Source of the DNA: VXYL01 sp965208525
GTDB lineage: Bacteria; Pseudomonadota; Gammaproteobacteria; Pseudomonadales; Azotimanducaceae
DNA: 64,000 nucleotides
Direction of reading: 5' to 3'
NCBI GenBank assembly: GCA_965208525.1
Contig: OZ242340.1
Location: forward strand, 3,844,001 to 3,908,000
Under the pieces are notes generated by a model that saw only the letters and a list, made by a program, of their open reading frames with translations, was not told where the DNA came from and did not search any database. This document shows positions 43,505 to 51,717 of this stretch, piece after piece. Both the position numbers and the translations under genes were made by a program. Each line of letters starts with the position of its first letter. Position 1 is the first letter of the stretch.

Positions 43505-44692
43505 ATGGAACGTGGTAACCATCTTGGGAACTACCGGGCGCGCAACCGCCTCAATCCCGCATTCGTCGCGGGCGTAAAACCCGCCGACCATACCAGACGC
43601 CACGGCGACGGCAACGGCCTGTTCCTCGTCGTCCGCCCCACCGGCGCGAAGTCCTGGATACAGCGCCTCACCGTCGGCGGCCGCCCGCGCGACATCGGGC
43701 TTGGAAGCCTTCGGGTCGTCTCGCTGAAGGAGGCGAGGGCGATCGCGCTGGAGAACCGTCGCGTCGCCCGCCGGGGCGGGGACCCCACGCGCCGCAGGCC
43801 CGGCGCGCCGACCTTCGCCGAGGCGTTCGACGCCGTGGTCGCTCTCAGGAGGCCGACGTGGAAGGACCCCGACGCGACGGAGGCGCGCTGGCGGCGCTCC
43901 ATGGAGCGCCACGTGATGGACCGGCTCGGGAGGATGTCGGTCGGGGCCGTCACGAGTGCCGACGTGCTCGCCGTTCTGGAACCCGTCTGGGCGACGCTGC
44001 ACGAGGCGCCGCGCCTGCGCCAGCGCATCGGCCTCGCCATGCGGTGGGCCGTGGCCCAGGGCCACCGCGCCGACAACCCCGCCGGCGAGGCGCTGGCGGC
44101 GGCGCTGCCGCGGCCTGACCGCTCCTCGACGCCGCGCCGGGCCCTGCACCATTCCGAGGTTGCCGCCGCCCTGGCGACGGTTAGGGCCTCGGATGCGCCG
44201 CTGCCGGTGCGCCTTGCCTTCGAGGCCATGGTCCTGTGCGCGGTTCGCTCCGGGGAGGCGCGCGGCGCGACGCGGGACGAGGTGGACCTCGGGTCCGCCA
44301 CGTGGACGATTCCGGCAGTGCGCACCAAGACCGCAAGGCCGCACCGGGTGCCGCTGTCGGACCGCGCCGTCGAGGTGTTCCGCGAGGCCGCATCGACCGG
44401 CCGCGGGGAGCTGCTCTTTCCCTCGCGCAGGGCCGGCGCGCCGATCCACCGGAGAACCTTCGCCCGGCTCATGCCGCGGCTCGGCATCGACGCCCACCCG
44501 CACGGGTTCCGCTCCTCGTTCCGCGACTGGGCCGCCGAGACGACGGACGCGCCGCGCGAGGTCATGGAGGCTGCGCTGGGACACAGCCTCGGCAGCGCCA
44601 CCGAGGCCGCCTACGCGCGCACGGACCTGCTCGAGCGGCGGCGGCCGCTCATGCAGCGATGGGCCGACCATCTGGCGGAGAGCGAATCATGA
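43505..44692 (+). CDS. Tyrosine recombinase/integrase 1 (P4-type arm domain)
   Basis: 395 residues. The N-terminal DUF4102-type arm-binding domain (HGDGNGLFLVVRPTGAKSWI) is followed by a core-binding SAM-like domain near 110-200 and a catalytic domain near 220-380. The active residues are Arg in LCAVRSGEARG, His-x-x-Arg in HPHGFRSSFRDWA, His in AALGHSL and the nucleophile Tyr in EAAYARTDL. It would catalyse site-specific integration or excision. ATG 43505 begins shortly before the conserved domain; a TTG at 43466 is in frame. A second, clearly related integrase follows after 43 bases. Confidence 0.9.
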   Translation: MERGNHLGNYRARNRLNPAFVAGVKPADHTRRHGDGNGLFLVVRPTGAKSWIQRLTVGGRPRDIGLGSLRVVSLKEARAIALENRRVARRGGDPTRRRPGAPTFAEAFDAVVALRRPTWKDPDATEARWRRSMERHVMDRLGRMSVGAVTSADVLAVLEPVWATLHEAPRLRQRIGLAMRWAVAQGHRADNPAGEALAAALPRPDRSSTPRRALHHSEVAAALATVRASDAPLPVRLAFEAMVLCAVRSGEARGATRDEVDLGSATWTIPAVRTKTARPHRVPLSDRAVEVFREAASTGRGELLFPSRRAGAPIHRRTFARLMPRLGIDAHPHGFRSSFRDWAAETTDAPREVMEAALGHSLGSATEAAYARTDLLERRRPLMQRWADHLAESES

Positions 44693-44735
44693 AGGCCGAT
44701 CAGCGGCACAGGACACGAGCGGGGGTGCCCCAGAC

Positions 44736-45911
44736 ATGAAGCGGCTGACGGCAGCCTTCGTGCGCACCGTGAAGCCGACGGAGCGGCTGAAGCGCTACGG
44801 CGACGGCAACGGGCTGTACCTGCTGGTGAAGCCCGGCCCGCGGGGCGGCGGCAAGTCGTGGGTGCAGCGGCTCGCCGTCCACGGCGTGCGCCGCGACATC
44901 GGCCTCGGCGGCGCCGACCTCGTCACCCTCGCGGAGGCCCGCCAGGCGGCGTGGGAGAACCGCCGCGTCGCCCGCGCCGGCGGCGATCCCCGCACCCGCT
45001 GCGGGCGCCCCTCGCCCACGTTCGCCGAGGCCGCCGAGGCGGTCGTCGCCCTGCACCGGCGGACCTGGCGGGACGCCGCCGGCACGGAGGCGCAGTGGAG
45101 GGCGTCGCTGGCGACCCATGTCCTTCCCAGGATCGGCCACATGCCGGTGCATGCCGTCGGGACCGCCGACGTGATGGACGTGCTCACGCCGATCTGGACC
45201 GACCGGCACACCACGGCGACGCGGGTGCGTCACCGCATCGCGGCGGTGATGAAGTGGGCGATCGCGCAGGGGCACCGGCCCGACAACCCCGCCGGCGAGG
45301 CGCTGGCCGCCGCGCTGCCGAGGGTGGACGCCCGCAAGGCGCATTTCCGGGCGCTGCCGCATGCGGAGGTCGGCGCGGCGCTGGCAAGGGTCAGGGCGTC
45401 GGACAACCTCTCGGTCCGTCTCGCGCTCGAGTTCCTGGTGCTGTGCGCCGTTCGCTCCGGGGAGGCGCGGGGCGCACGCTGGGACGAGATGGACCGCGAG
45501 GCCGCCACCTGGACCATTCCGGCGCGGCGCATGAAGGCGGGCCGCGAGCACCGGGTTCCGCTGTCGGACCGCGCGCTCGCGGTGCTCGACGAGGCCGCCA
45601 CGATCCGCGCCGGCGCGCTGGTGTTCCCGTCGCCGCGCGGCGACCGGCCGCTGGCCGCCGGCACGCTGGGCCGCCTCCTGAAGGAGCAGGGCGTGGACGC
45701 GGTGCCGCACGGGTTCCGCTCCAGCTTCCGCGACTGGGCGGCGGAGGCGACGGACGCGCCGCACGCCGTCATGGAGGCGGCGCTGGCGCACGCGGTGCGC
45801 AACCCGGTCGAGGCCGCCTACGCACGCTCTGACCTCTTCGACCGGCGGCGAAGCCTCATGCAGCGGTGGGCCGACTACCTCCGCGCCGCGGAAACCGGAC
45901 GGGCGCCGTAG
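44736..45911 (+). CDS. Tyrosine recombinase/integrase 2, tandem paralogue
   Basis: 391 residues with the same layout as its neighbour. YGDGNGLYLLVKPGPRGGGK begins the arm domain, Arg lies in LCAVRSGEARGARWDEM, His-x-x-Arg in VPHGFRSSFRDWA, His in AALAHAV and Tyr in EAAYARSDLF. The two proteins align along their full length and end in the same QRWADxL motif, so they arose by duplication. Two adjacent integrases may act as a heteromeric pair. Base composition is extremely GC-rich, more so than the region that follows. Confidence 0.9.
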   Translation: MKRLTAAFVRTVKPTERLKRYGDGNGLYLLVKPGPRGGGKSWVQRLAVHGVRRDIGLGGADLVTLAEARQAAWENRRVARAGGDPRTRCGRPSPTFAEAAEAVVALHRRTWRDAAGTEAQWRASLATHVLPRIGHMPVHAVGTADVMDVLTPIWTDRHTTATRVRHRIAAVMKWAIAQGHRPDNPAGEALAAALPRVDARKAHFRALPHAEVGAALARVRASDNLSVRLALEFLVLCAVRSGEARGARWDEMDREAATWTIPARRMKAGREHRVPLSDRALAVLDEAATIRAGALVFPSPRGDRPLAAGTLGRLLKEQGVDAVPHGFRSSFRDWAAEATDAPHAVMEAALAHAVRNPVEAAYARSDLFDRRRSLMQRWADYLRAAETGRAP

Positions 45912-46860
45912 CGCCGGCTTCCTTCCGGTTGCGTTCCATGCGCCCCCGCATCAATGTCGCGTCGCAACTTCGCCACCTTCATCGCCCGCGAATGCGATGG
46001 CGTCGATGCCGCTCTCCGCGCGCCGCACGCCATGGGGGACCGTCCCCGCACCGGCGCCGCGTGGCACGCACCCGGTCCCACGGGACGTCCCGGTCTCTCC
46101 CGTCCAGCCAGACCTAGCGTGCATCAGGCCGCGTCAGCCGCAACTGCGCACGCGGAGGGCATTGGCCGCGTGCGGTGGCCCGGCGCTGTGGACAACTCGG
46201 TTGACAGGTCGCTGGCCTCGCCTGCCCCGTCGCTTCGCCGCGCGTCCCGCCGGCAAGCGTGTTAGGGCCGCAACAGGACCGCATGCCGGCCCGCAAACTC
46301 GCGGCAGGCGCGCTCCCACATCTCAGGGGCCCCGAAGGGGCGCGGCTCGGATGCTGCAGCCAGTGCGTGTCTTGGCCATATCCGCGTCCCATCTTTCGCT
46401 GTAACCCCTTCATTCCAAATGATTTTATCCGAATCTGCAAGGCCAACAGGGCCGTGAGCTGTTTACAAAGGAAAGAAAAATCAAGGGGTTACAATGCAAT
46501 CTTCCGCCAGCTAGCCCAGTTGAGGCCGGAACATCTTCTTGCCCCCACTTTGCTCGATGCGTGGTATGGTGTCCGCAGGACGCCCGACGTCTCGATTGCC
46601 GAACAGCATGAACATGACGATTTCGAGTCAAGTCAATAGACTGCAGTCAAAGGACGATGAAGGGGGCAACCAGGCAGGCCACCGTGAAGTGGGTGTCGGA
46701 GGAAAGCGTCAACGGCGCCGTTGGCTGCGATTTTCCTCGGTGATTCGGAGGGCGTCCTACCCTTGTTTCCCTGCGGGATCCGCGAGATAAGTGCGCGGGA
46801 TTGTTGTAATGGCCGAGCGGGCCTCCCGTCCAACGCTTCCTCTTCGCCGCTACCGCTGTG
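45912..46860. other. Sparse region after the integrases with an 11-bp inverted repeat
   Basis: About 950 bases with no supported gene. Composition drops to AT-rich near 46.4-46.5 kb. TGTAACCCCTT at 46400-46410 is repeated inverted as AAGGGGTTACA at 46483-46493. It could be an attachment or recombinase-binding site for the integrases, but there is no direct evidence. Confidence 0.5.
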
Positions 46861-47478
46861 TCACACGGACACTGGGTCGATCCCGACGATCCATGCGGCG
46901 GGAACGGTCGACTCGAACACCAAGCCACAGTCCACCTCGAGCGTACTGCAGTCGAAGCCGGGGTGAGCCAGCCCGTAGCACCAAGACTTGACGAACTCGT
47001 CGACCAGCACCGGCACCTCCCCGTGCGCAAGGCACTCGTCGACAGCGGAGTACCGGTTGGCCGCGTCCAACGCGACCTGACCTGGTACTGCGACACTAAT
47101 GATCATGGGCTCACCGTCCGCTTCCAGCAGTGCGGTTCCATCTGCGCCGAGGAGAGTGTGTGCCACCCGTTGGTCGAATTCGGAGCCGCGTGTCAGATAG
47201 TGATTGAAGCCATTGACCAGGCCACCGCGCGACAGCGTCAGGTGTACCTGCCCCTCCCGACGCCCCGCCCTTTCACCCGGCCCGAACTCTCGTAGCACCT
47301 CATCCAGCTGGGGCGCAGCTTCTTCTTTCCACCTCGGATGCGATGAAGGGGCCCTCTCGAGTCGTGCGCGACGCGCCCTCGCGTCGAGAGGAAGCAGTCC
47401 GCGCCCTCGGATCGATTCAACGTCCGCCCGGATCAGGCGTCCGCCGTGATACGCCGCGATGCACTTCGATCTCAGCAA
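46861..47478 (-). CDS. Unrecognised 205-aa protein
   Basis: I do not recognise a family. The sequence looks genuine: charged N-terminal helices, then EGQVHLTLSRGGLVNGFNHY, SEFDQRVAHTLLGADG, PMIISVAVPGQVALDAANRY, VPVLVDEFVKSWCYGLAHPG and LEVDCGLVFESTVPAAWIVG, a mixed alpha/beta pattern without signal peptide or membrane helix. The TTG start at 47478 has no good ribosome-binding site. A 55-codon frame ends 17 bases upstream on the same strand, so the two could form a small operon. Its position in a mobile region behind two integrases suggests accessory or defence cargo, but the function is open. Confidence 0.55.
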   Translation of the reverse strand: MLRSKCIAAYHGGRLIRADVESIRGRGLLPLDARARRARLERAPSSHPRWKEEAAPQLDEVLREFGPGERAGRREGQVHLTLSRGGLVNGFNHYLTRGSEFDQRVAHTLLGADGTALLEADGEPMIISVAVPGQVALDAANRYSAVDECLAHGEVPVLVDEFVKSWCYGLAHPGFDCSTLEVDCGLVFESTVPAAWIVGIDPVSV

Positions 47479-47495
47479 TTTGACCGTGTCGTGGA

Positions 47496-47663
47496 CTATT
47501 CGGTCTCGCCGAAGACCAGCGCGCGTGCATCTTCAACGTACCGCGGCGACGCCGCGACCAGCTCGTCCACCAAACTGTCCACAGGCAAACCGCCCAGGGC
47601 CCTGCTCAGATGTGGCGCCCAGGAGCCGTTGTCGTCGAAATCCAGCATGAACTGTACCTTCAT
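47496..47663 (-). CDS. Possible 55-aa small protein upstream of the 205-aa gene
   Basis: An ATG at 47663 opens 55 codons. It reads MKVQFMLDFDDNGSWAPHLS followed by GLPVDSLVDELVAASPRYVE and a TAG at 47496. The composition is acidic, with a plausible helical C-terminal half. It has no recognised family. It precedes the 205-aa gene by 17 bases on the same strand, an arrangement seen in two-gene modules such as antitoxin-toxin pairs, though nothing in either sequence proves that. Confidence 0.4.
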   Translation of the reverse strand: MKVQFMLDFDDNGSWAPHLSRALGGLPVDSLVDELVAASPRYVEDARALVFGETE

Positions 47664-48780
47664 GACAGGTCCGCACTTGGCCGATCACCAAGCCAGTCGA
47701 ACGGCGACCGGACCGCCGCCAGGTACTGGCGCGGGCCGAAGACCGCGACGATGCCATGGGTGGTTCGTCCAGCCGACCCACCAAGGTGCCGACTTGGCCC
47801 ATTGACAGCCTTGCATCCAATTACAGCACCATACTGAACGACTTCCGTTCAACAAGGGCCCATGAGGTGCGGCTTTTCAGTCGCCAAGAATGCGCAGTTC
47901 TCGCTAGCGCCAACAACCGGTCTCCCGAATCGGATTGCGGCAGGCGGGGAATGCAGCCGCGCCCCGCAGCCGCATCGGCCGGCGGGGCGGGCGTGGTCAG
48001 CTCAGTTTTGATGGGCGATCCATCGGCCTCATATCGAGACCCACGGAGCCGCAGACACGCTGCGTAAAGCCCTCGACGCCATTTGCGCTGCCGTCCTAGA
48101 GGCGGCGGCTGCGGCGCGTCGTCGCCGACGTTGGCCGCGAGCCCGGTTTCGGCCCGACGAACCCGCGCGGCTGCCCCCTCTCGGAGCACGCCAGGAATGC
48201 ATCCCGGCGCCGCGCGTTTCGTCGCGCCACGGTTCAGGCCGCTCCATGCCGGGCTTCGCCCGACTCCGCGCGGTCCCGGAAGAGTCCGCGCGGCAGCCGC
48301 CTGCCGTGTGTTTTGATCGAGCCCCCATCGCGTGCGATGTGGCCCGCCGTGCCTTGTCGGTGCGTCTGCCCGGGCAGCGCCATTACAGCGCTGCGGCACT
48401 GGGTCGCCTGGTGGCGCCTTACGTCGGCCTTGCCGACCACGCCGCGCCATGCGCGGCAGGGAACGAGACAGACCCTAGCACGCCGTCACGACAACCGCAC
48501 TACCGATTTTCTTATCCGATCCCTCACCGCCGCTGGCCTCGATGCCGCTTCCGCCGCCTGTCACTACCCCCGCGCCGCGTGTTCCGCACCGCCGCCGCCC
48601 AGATCGCCACACGGGTAGTGACAGGCGGCTCAGCCTCGTCAATCTTGGCCCCTACGAACGCACGCGGCATTCGCTCGGATTCCCAGTTGCGCGTGCAACC
48701 CGATGCGAACCAGCAGGCGCCCGACGCGCCGCCGAAACTGCCCGAGAGCATATACGTACATAGCGAGAGGACGAAGTAGT
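47664..48780. other. Long region without a supported gene
   Basis: About 1.1 kb. Several long open frames exist because of high GC content but lack family similarity or sensible composition. The clearest structure is the perfect inverted repeat at 48553-48629, listed separately. Confidence 0.45.
48553..48629. repeat. Perfect 17-bp inverted repeat with 43-bp spacer
   Basis: GCCGCCTGTCACTACCC at 48553-48569 is matched exactly by its reverse complement at 48613-48629. It is unlike the other repeat families here. It could be a large hairpin, the ends of a tiny insertion, or a recombinase site. Confidence 0.75.
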
Positions 48781-49152
48781 ATGGTCACCTCAACGTATCT
48801 CCAGCTTGGGGTCGTATCCGTGCCAAGCAAAAGACTGCTGCTAACGGGCCTCGTTCTGATCGTCGTGGCCGCACTAGACTGGCTGGTTCTGCCGAGAGTC
48901 GGTCTGACCATCAGCACCGGACACCTGATAGCGCTCTCGGCGGGTGCCTTGGCAGCGATCCTCGGCTACATCAAAGGCCCCGAAGTCGGCGATCACGCAC
49001 GGGCAATGGAGCGGCTGAAGATCATCCAAGAGTTCCTAAGCAAGAACGGGTACGCCGTCGGCTTCATGCTGTTCTCGGTTCTGATGTTCGCCATCATGGC
49101 CGCGCTAGTGGCTTGGGCACTGTATCTGATGATCCCCCCCACGGTGGGATAA
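48781..49152 (+). CDS. Small membrane protein of unknown function
   Basis: 123 residues with three hydrophobic helices (LLLTGLVLIVVAALDWLVLP, GHLIALSAGALAAILGYI, VGFMLFSVLMFAIMAALVAW). A charged cytoplasmic or periplasmic loop (KGPEVGDHARAMERLKIIQE) separates helices 2 and 3. No family is recognised. GAGAGG is upstream of the ATG. It has no same-strand neighbour nearby. Confidence 0.55.
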   Translation: MVTSTYLQLGVVSVPSKRLLLTGLVLIVVAALDWLVLPRVGLTISTGHLIALSAGALAAILGYIKGPEVGDHARAMERLKIIQEFLSKNGYAVGFMLFSVLMFAIMAALVAWALYLMIPPTVG

Positions 49153-49561
49153 CGACATACGGTCATGCGCGGCTTGGTCGTCCACCTCGAACGATGAAAT
49201 GCCCCTGGCGCAGGCGGCGTTCGGCCGCTGGAATGAGAAGCAGACTGTGGGAACGTCGCGCGACTTGGCCACGCCCAACTTCCCTGGCGACACCGCAGCC
49301 CGTCCGCGAGGTGGACCGGGACGCTTTCTCCCCTATCTCGCGCCAAGGCTCGATCCATACCGCTTCACTGCAAGAGGGCACGCCGACTGACTAGGGTGGT
49401 GCCCGGCTGTATCCCCTTGCCGTGGCCGCGTTGAGCCCAGACCCCTGCAAAGCGCGCCGACCGTCCGTGGACACTGACGTGGTAACTGACGACTGGCCAA
49501 GACCGCGTATCCGCATCCAAATGCTGCCGACTATCTCGGTCGTGCATACGGACCCACCTAC
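49153..49561. other. Intergenic region, no gene seen
   Basis: About 410 bases between the small membrane protein and the end of uvrB. No supported gene, RNA or repeat of the known families is visible. Confidence 0.45.
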
Positions 49562-49620
49562 CTATGAGCTTGCATTGCAGCATGACGCTCTCGCGCCATT
49601 TCTACGGTGCAAGCTCATAG
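49562..49620. repeat. Inverted repeat including the uvrB stop codon
   Basis: CTATGAGCTTGCA at 49562-49574 and its exact reverse complement at 49608-49620, with a 33-base spacer. The right arm covers the last codon and stop of uvrB. The transcript could form a long-loop hairpin acting as terminator or mRNA stabiliser. No T-run follows. Confidence 0.55.
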
Positions 49621-51636
49621 ATACGCCTCGCGCAACTCGCGGATTTCGTCCCGCACCGCCGCCGCATCCTCGAACTCGAGGTTGCGGGCGTGCTCCATCA
49701 TCCTCTCCTGAAGCTCCTCGAGCATCCGCCCAACGCCTTTCGCATCGTCCGGCGCCGGCCGCTTGGGCGCCATGCCATTGGCCCCCCGGCGGCTTCCGCG
49801 ACCGTTGCCGCGCGCCGCCCCTGGCTCGGCGCGCGCCCCTTCCATCACGTCGGCAATGGCTTTGGTGACGCCGCGCGGGACGATGCCGTGCTCTTCGTTG
49901 AACGCTACCTGCTTCTCGCGGCGGCGGCTGGTTTCGCCGATGGCGGCGTCCATGGAGCCGGTAACGTCGTCGGCGTAGAGAATGGCGCGGCCGTTGATGT
50001 TGCGCGCAGCGCGGCCGATGGTCTGGATGAGAGAGCGTTCGGCGCGCAGAAAGCCCTCTTTGTCCGCGTCGAGCACGGCCACCAGCGACACCTCCGGCAT
50101 GTCAAGCCCCTCACGCAGGAGGTTGATGCCCACCAGCACGTCGAACTTGCCGAGGCGAAGGTCGCGCACGATCTCCATGCGCTCCACCGTGTCGATGTCG
50201 GAGTGCAGATAGCGCACCCGCACGCCGTGCTCGTCCAAGTATTCGGTCAGGTCCTCCGCCATGCGCTTGGTGAGCGTGGTGACGAGCACCCGTTCACCCG
50301 CCTTGACCACTTCGCCGATCTCGCCGAACAGGTCATCCACCTGGGTGGAGGCGGGACGAACGATCACGGCGGGGTCCACCAACCCCGTCGGGCGCACCAC
50401 CTGCTCGACGGTCTGCGCCCCGCGCTCCGCTTCGTAGGGGCCGGGCGTGGCCGAGACGAAGATGGTCTGCGGCGCGAGCAACTCCCATTCATCGAACCGA
50501 AGCGGCCGGTTGTCGAGCGCGGAAGGCAGCCGGAAGCCGTATTCCACCAGCGTCTCCTTGCGCGAGCGGTCGCCCTTGTACATGGCGCCGAGCTGCGGGA
50601 CGGTGACGTGGGATTCGTCCACGATCAGGAGGGCGTCGCGGGGCAGGTAGTCGAACAGGGTCGGCGGTGGCTCGCCCGCCTCGCGCCCGGAGAGATAGCG
50701 CGAGTAGTTCTCGATGCCGCTGCAATAGCCGATTTCCTTGATCATCTCGAGGTCAAAGCGGGTGCGCTGTTCGAGCCGCTGCGCCTCCACCAATTTGTTC
50801 GCGTCCTTCAGCACCTTGAGCCGATCGCGCAGTTCCTCGCGGATTTCGTCGAGCACACCCAGGATGCGGTCGCGGGGAGTCACGTAGTGGGTCTTGGGAA
50901 AGACGGTGTAGCGCGGCACCCGCTTGACCACCTCGCCGGTGAGCGGGTCGAACAGGGCCAGGTTGTCGATCTCGTCGTCGAACAGTTCGACGCGAATGGC
51001 GTCGCGTTCGGACTCGGCCGGGAAGATGTCGATGACATCGCCCCGCACGCGGTAGGCACCGCGCTGGAAGGCCATGTCGTTGCGGGTGTACTGCAGTTCG
51101 GCGAGGCGTTGCAGCAGGTAGCGCTGGTCCACCCGGTCGCCGCGATCGAGGTGCAGCACCATGCGGTGGTAGGACTGCGGGTCGCCAAGGCCATAGATCG
51201 CGGACACGGAGGCGACGATGATGGTGTCGCGCCGCTCGAGTAGCGCCTTGGTGGCAGAGAGCCGCATCTGCTCGATGTGGGCGTTGATGGAAGCGTCCTT
51301 CTCGATGTAGGTATCGGACGCCGGCACGTACGCTTCCGGCTGGTAGTAGTCGTAGTACGAGACGAAGTATTCGACGGCGTTGCGAGGGAAGAATTCGCGG
51401 AACTCGCCGTAGAGCTGTGCCGCCAGGGTCTTGTTCGGCGCCAGCACGAGGGTGGGGCGCTGCACCTCTTCGATGACGTTGGCAACGGTGAAGGTCTTGC
51501 CGGAGCCTGTGACGCCGAGCAATGTTTGCTGCGCCAAGCCCGACTGCAGGCCATCGACCAACCCGGCGATGGCATCCGGCTGGTCCCCGGCCGGCCGGTA
51601 ATCGGAAACGACGTGCAGATCGGCAACGGCCTGCAT
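49615..51636 (-). CDS. uvrB: Excinuclease ABC subunit B
   Basis: 673 residues, the usual length. Walker A is LLGVTGSGKTFTVANVI near 40, and the damage-probing beta-hairpin is YFVSYYDYYQPEAYVP near 90. LLIVDESHVTVPQLGAMYKG is the DEAD-like motif, GINLLREGLDMPEVSLVAVL with QTIGRAARN are the later helicase motifs, and the C-terminal UVR domain is ARNLEFEDAAAVRDEIRELR. UvrB receives damage from UvrA and recruits UvrC in nucleotide excision repair. GCAGGAA precedes ATG 51636. No LexA box could be recognised in the short upstream region. Confidence 0.96.
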   Translation of the reverse strand: MQAVADLHVVSDYRPAGDQPDAIAGLVDGLQSGLAQQTLLGVTGSGKTFTVANVIEEVQRPTLVLAPNKTLAAQLYGEFREFFPRNAVEYFVSYYDYYQPEAYVPASDTYIEKDASINAHIEQMRLSATKALLERRDTIIVASVSAIYGLGDPQSYHRMVLHLDRGDRVDQRYLLQRLAELQYTRNDMAFQRGAYRVRGDVIDIFPAESERDAIRVELFDDEIDNLALFDPLTGEVVKRVPRYTVFPKTHYVTPRDRILGVLDEIREELRDRLKVLKDANKLVEAQRLEQRTRFDLEMIKEIGYCSGIENYSRYLSGREAGEPPPTLFDYLPRDALLIVDESHVTVPQLGAMYKGDRSRKETLVEYGFRLPSALDNRPLRFDEWELLAPQTIFVSATPGPYEAERGAQTVEQVVRPTGLVDPAVIVRPASTQVDDLFGEIGEVVKAGERVLVTTLTKRMAEDLTEYLDEHGVRVRYLHSDIDTVERMEIVRDLRLGKFDVLVGINLLREGLDMPEVSLVAVLDADKEGFLRAERSLIQTIGRAARNINGRAILYADDVTGSMDAAIGETSRRREKQVAFNEEHGIVPRGVTKAIADVMEGARAEPGAARGNGRGSRRGANGMAPKRPAPDDAKGVGRMLEELQERMMEHARNLEFEDAAAVRDEIRELREAYL

Positions 51637-51701
51637 GAGATCAGTTCCTGCCGAGCATTGAGCAAGCAACTATTTTGGCATAGGTCGCCTGTTGCGGCGC
51701 A

Positions 51702-51715
51702 CGGCTTGCAAGCCG
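51702..51715. promoter_or_regulatory. 14-bp palindrome between uvrB and a divergent gene
   Basis: CGGCTTGCAAGCCG is perfectly self-complementary and lies 3 bases before the earliest ATG of the plus-strand gene and 66 before uvrB. It may be an operator or simply part of a dispersed repeat. Confidence 0.35.
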
Positions 51716-51717
51716 CG

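Noticed and set aside
47821..48450. A 209-codon minus-strand frame
   Set aside because: Low-complexity Arg/Ala/Gly composition and no credible start or family; probably a GC artefact.
49690..51243. A 517-codon open frame on the plus strand
   Set aside because: Antisense to uvrB; composition is typical of a mirror frame.
51277..51717. Upstream extension of the TPR/FG-GAP gene into uvrB
   Set aside because: It is antisense to the conserved uvrB N-terminus; the real product begins at a signal peptide downstream.
51637..51717. A LexA (SOS) box upstream of uvrB
   Set aside because: No CTGT-N8-ACAG-like site is visible; only an unrelated 14-bp palindrome.
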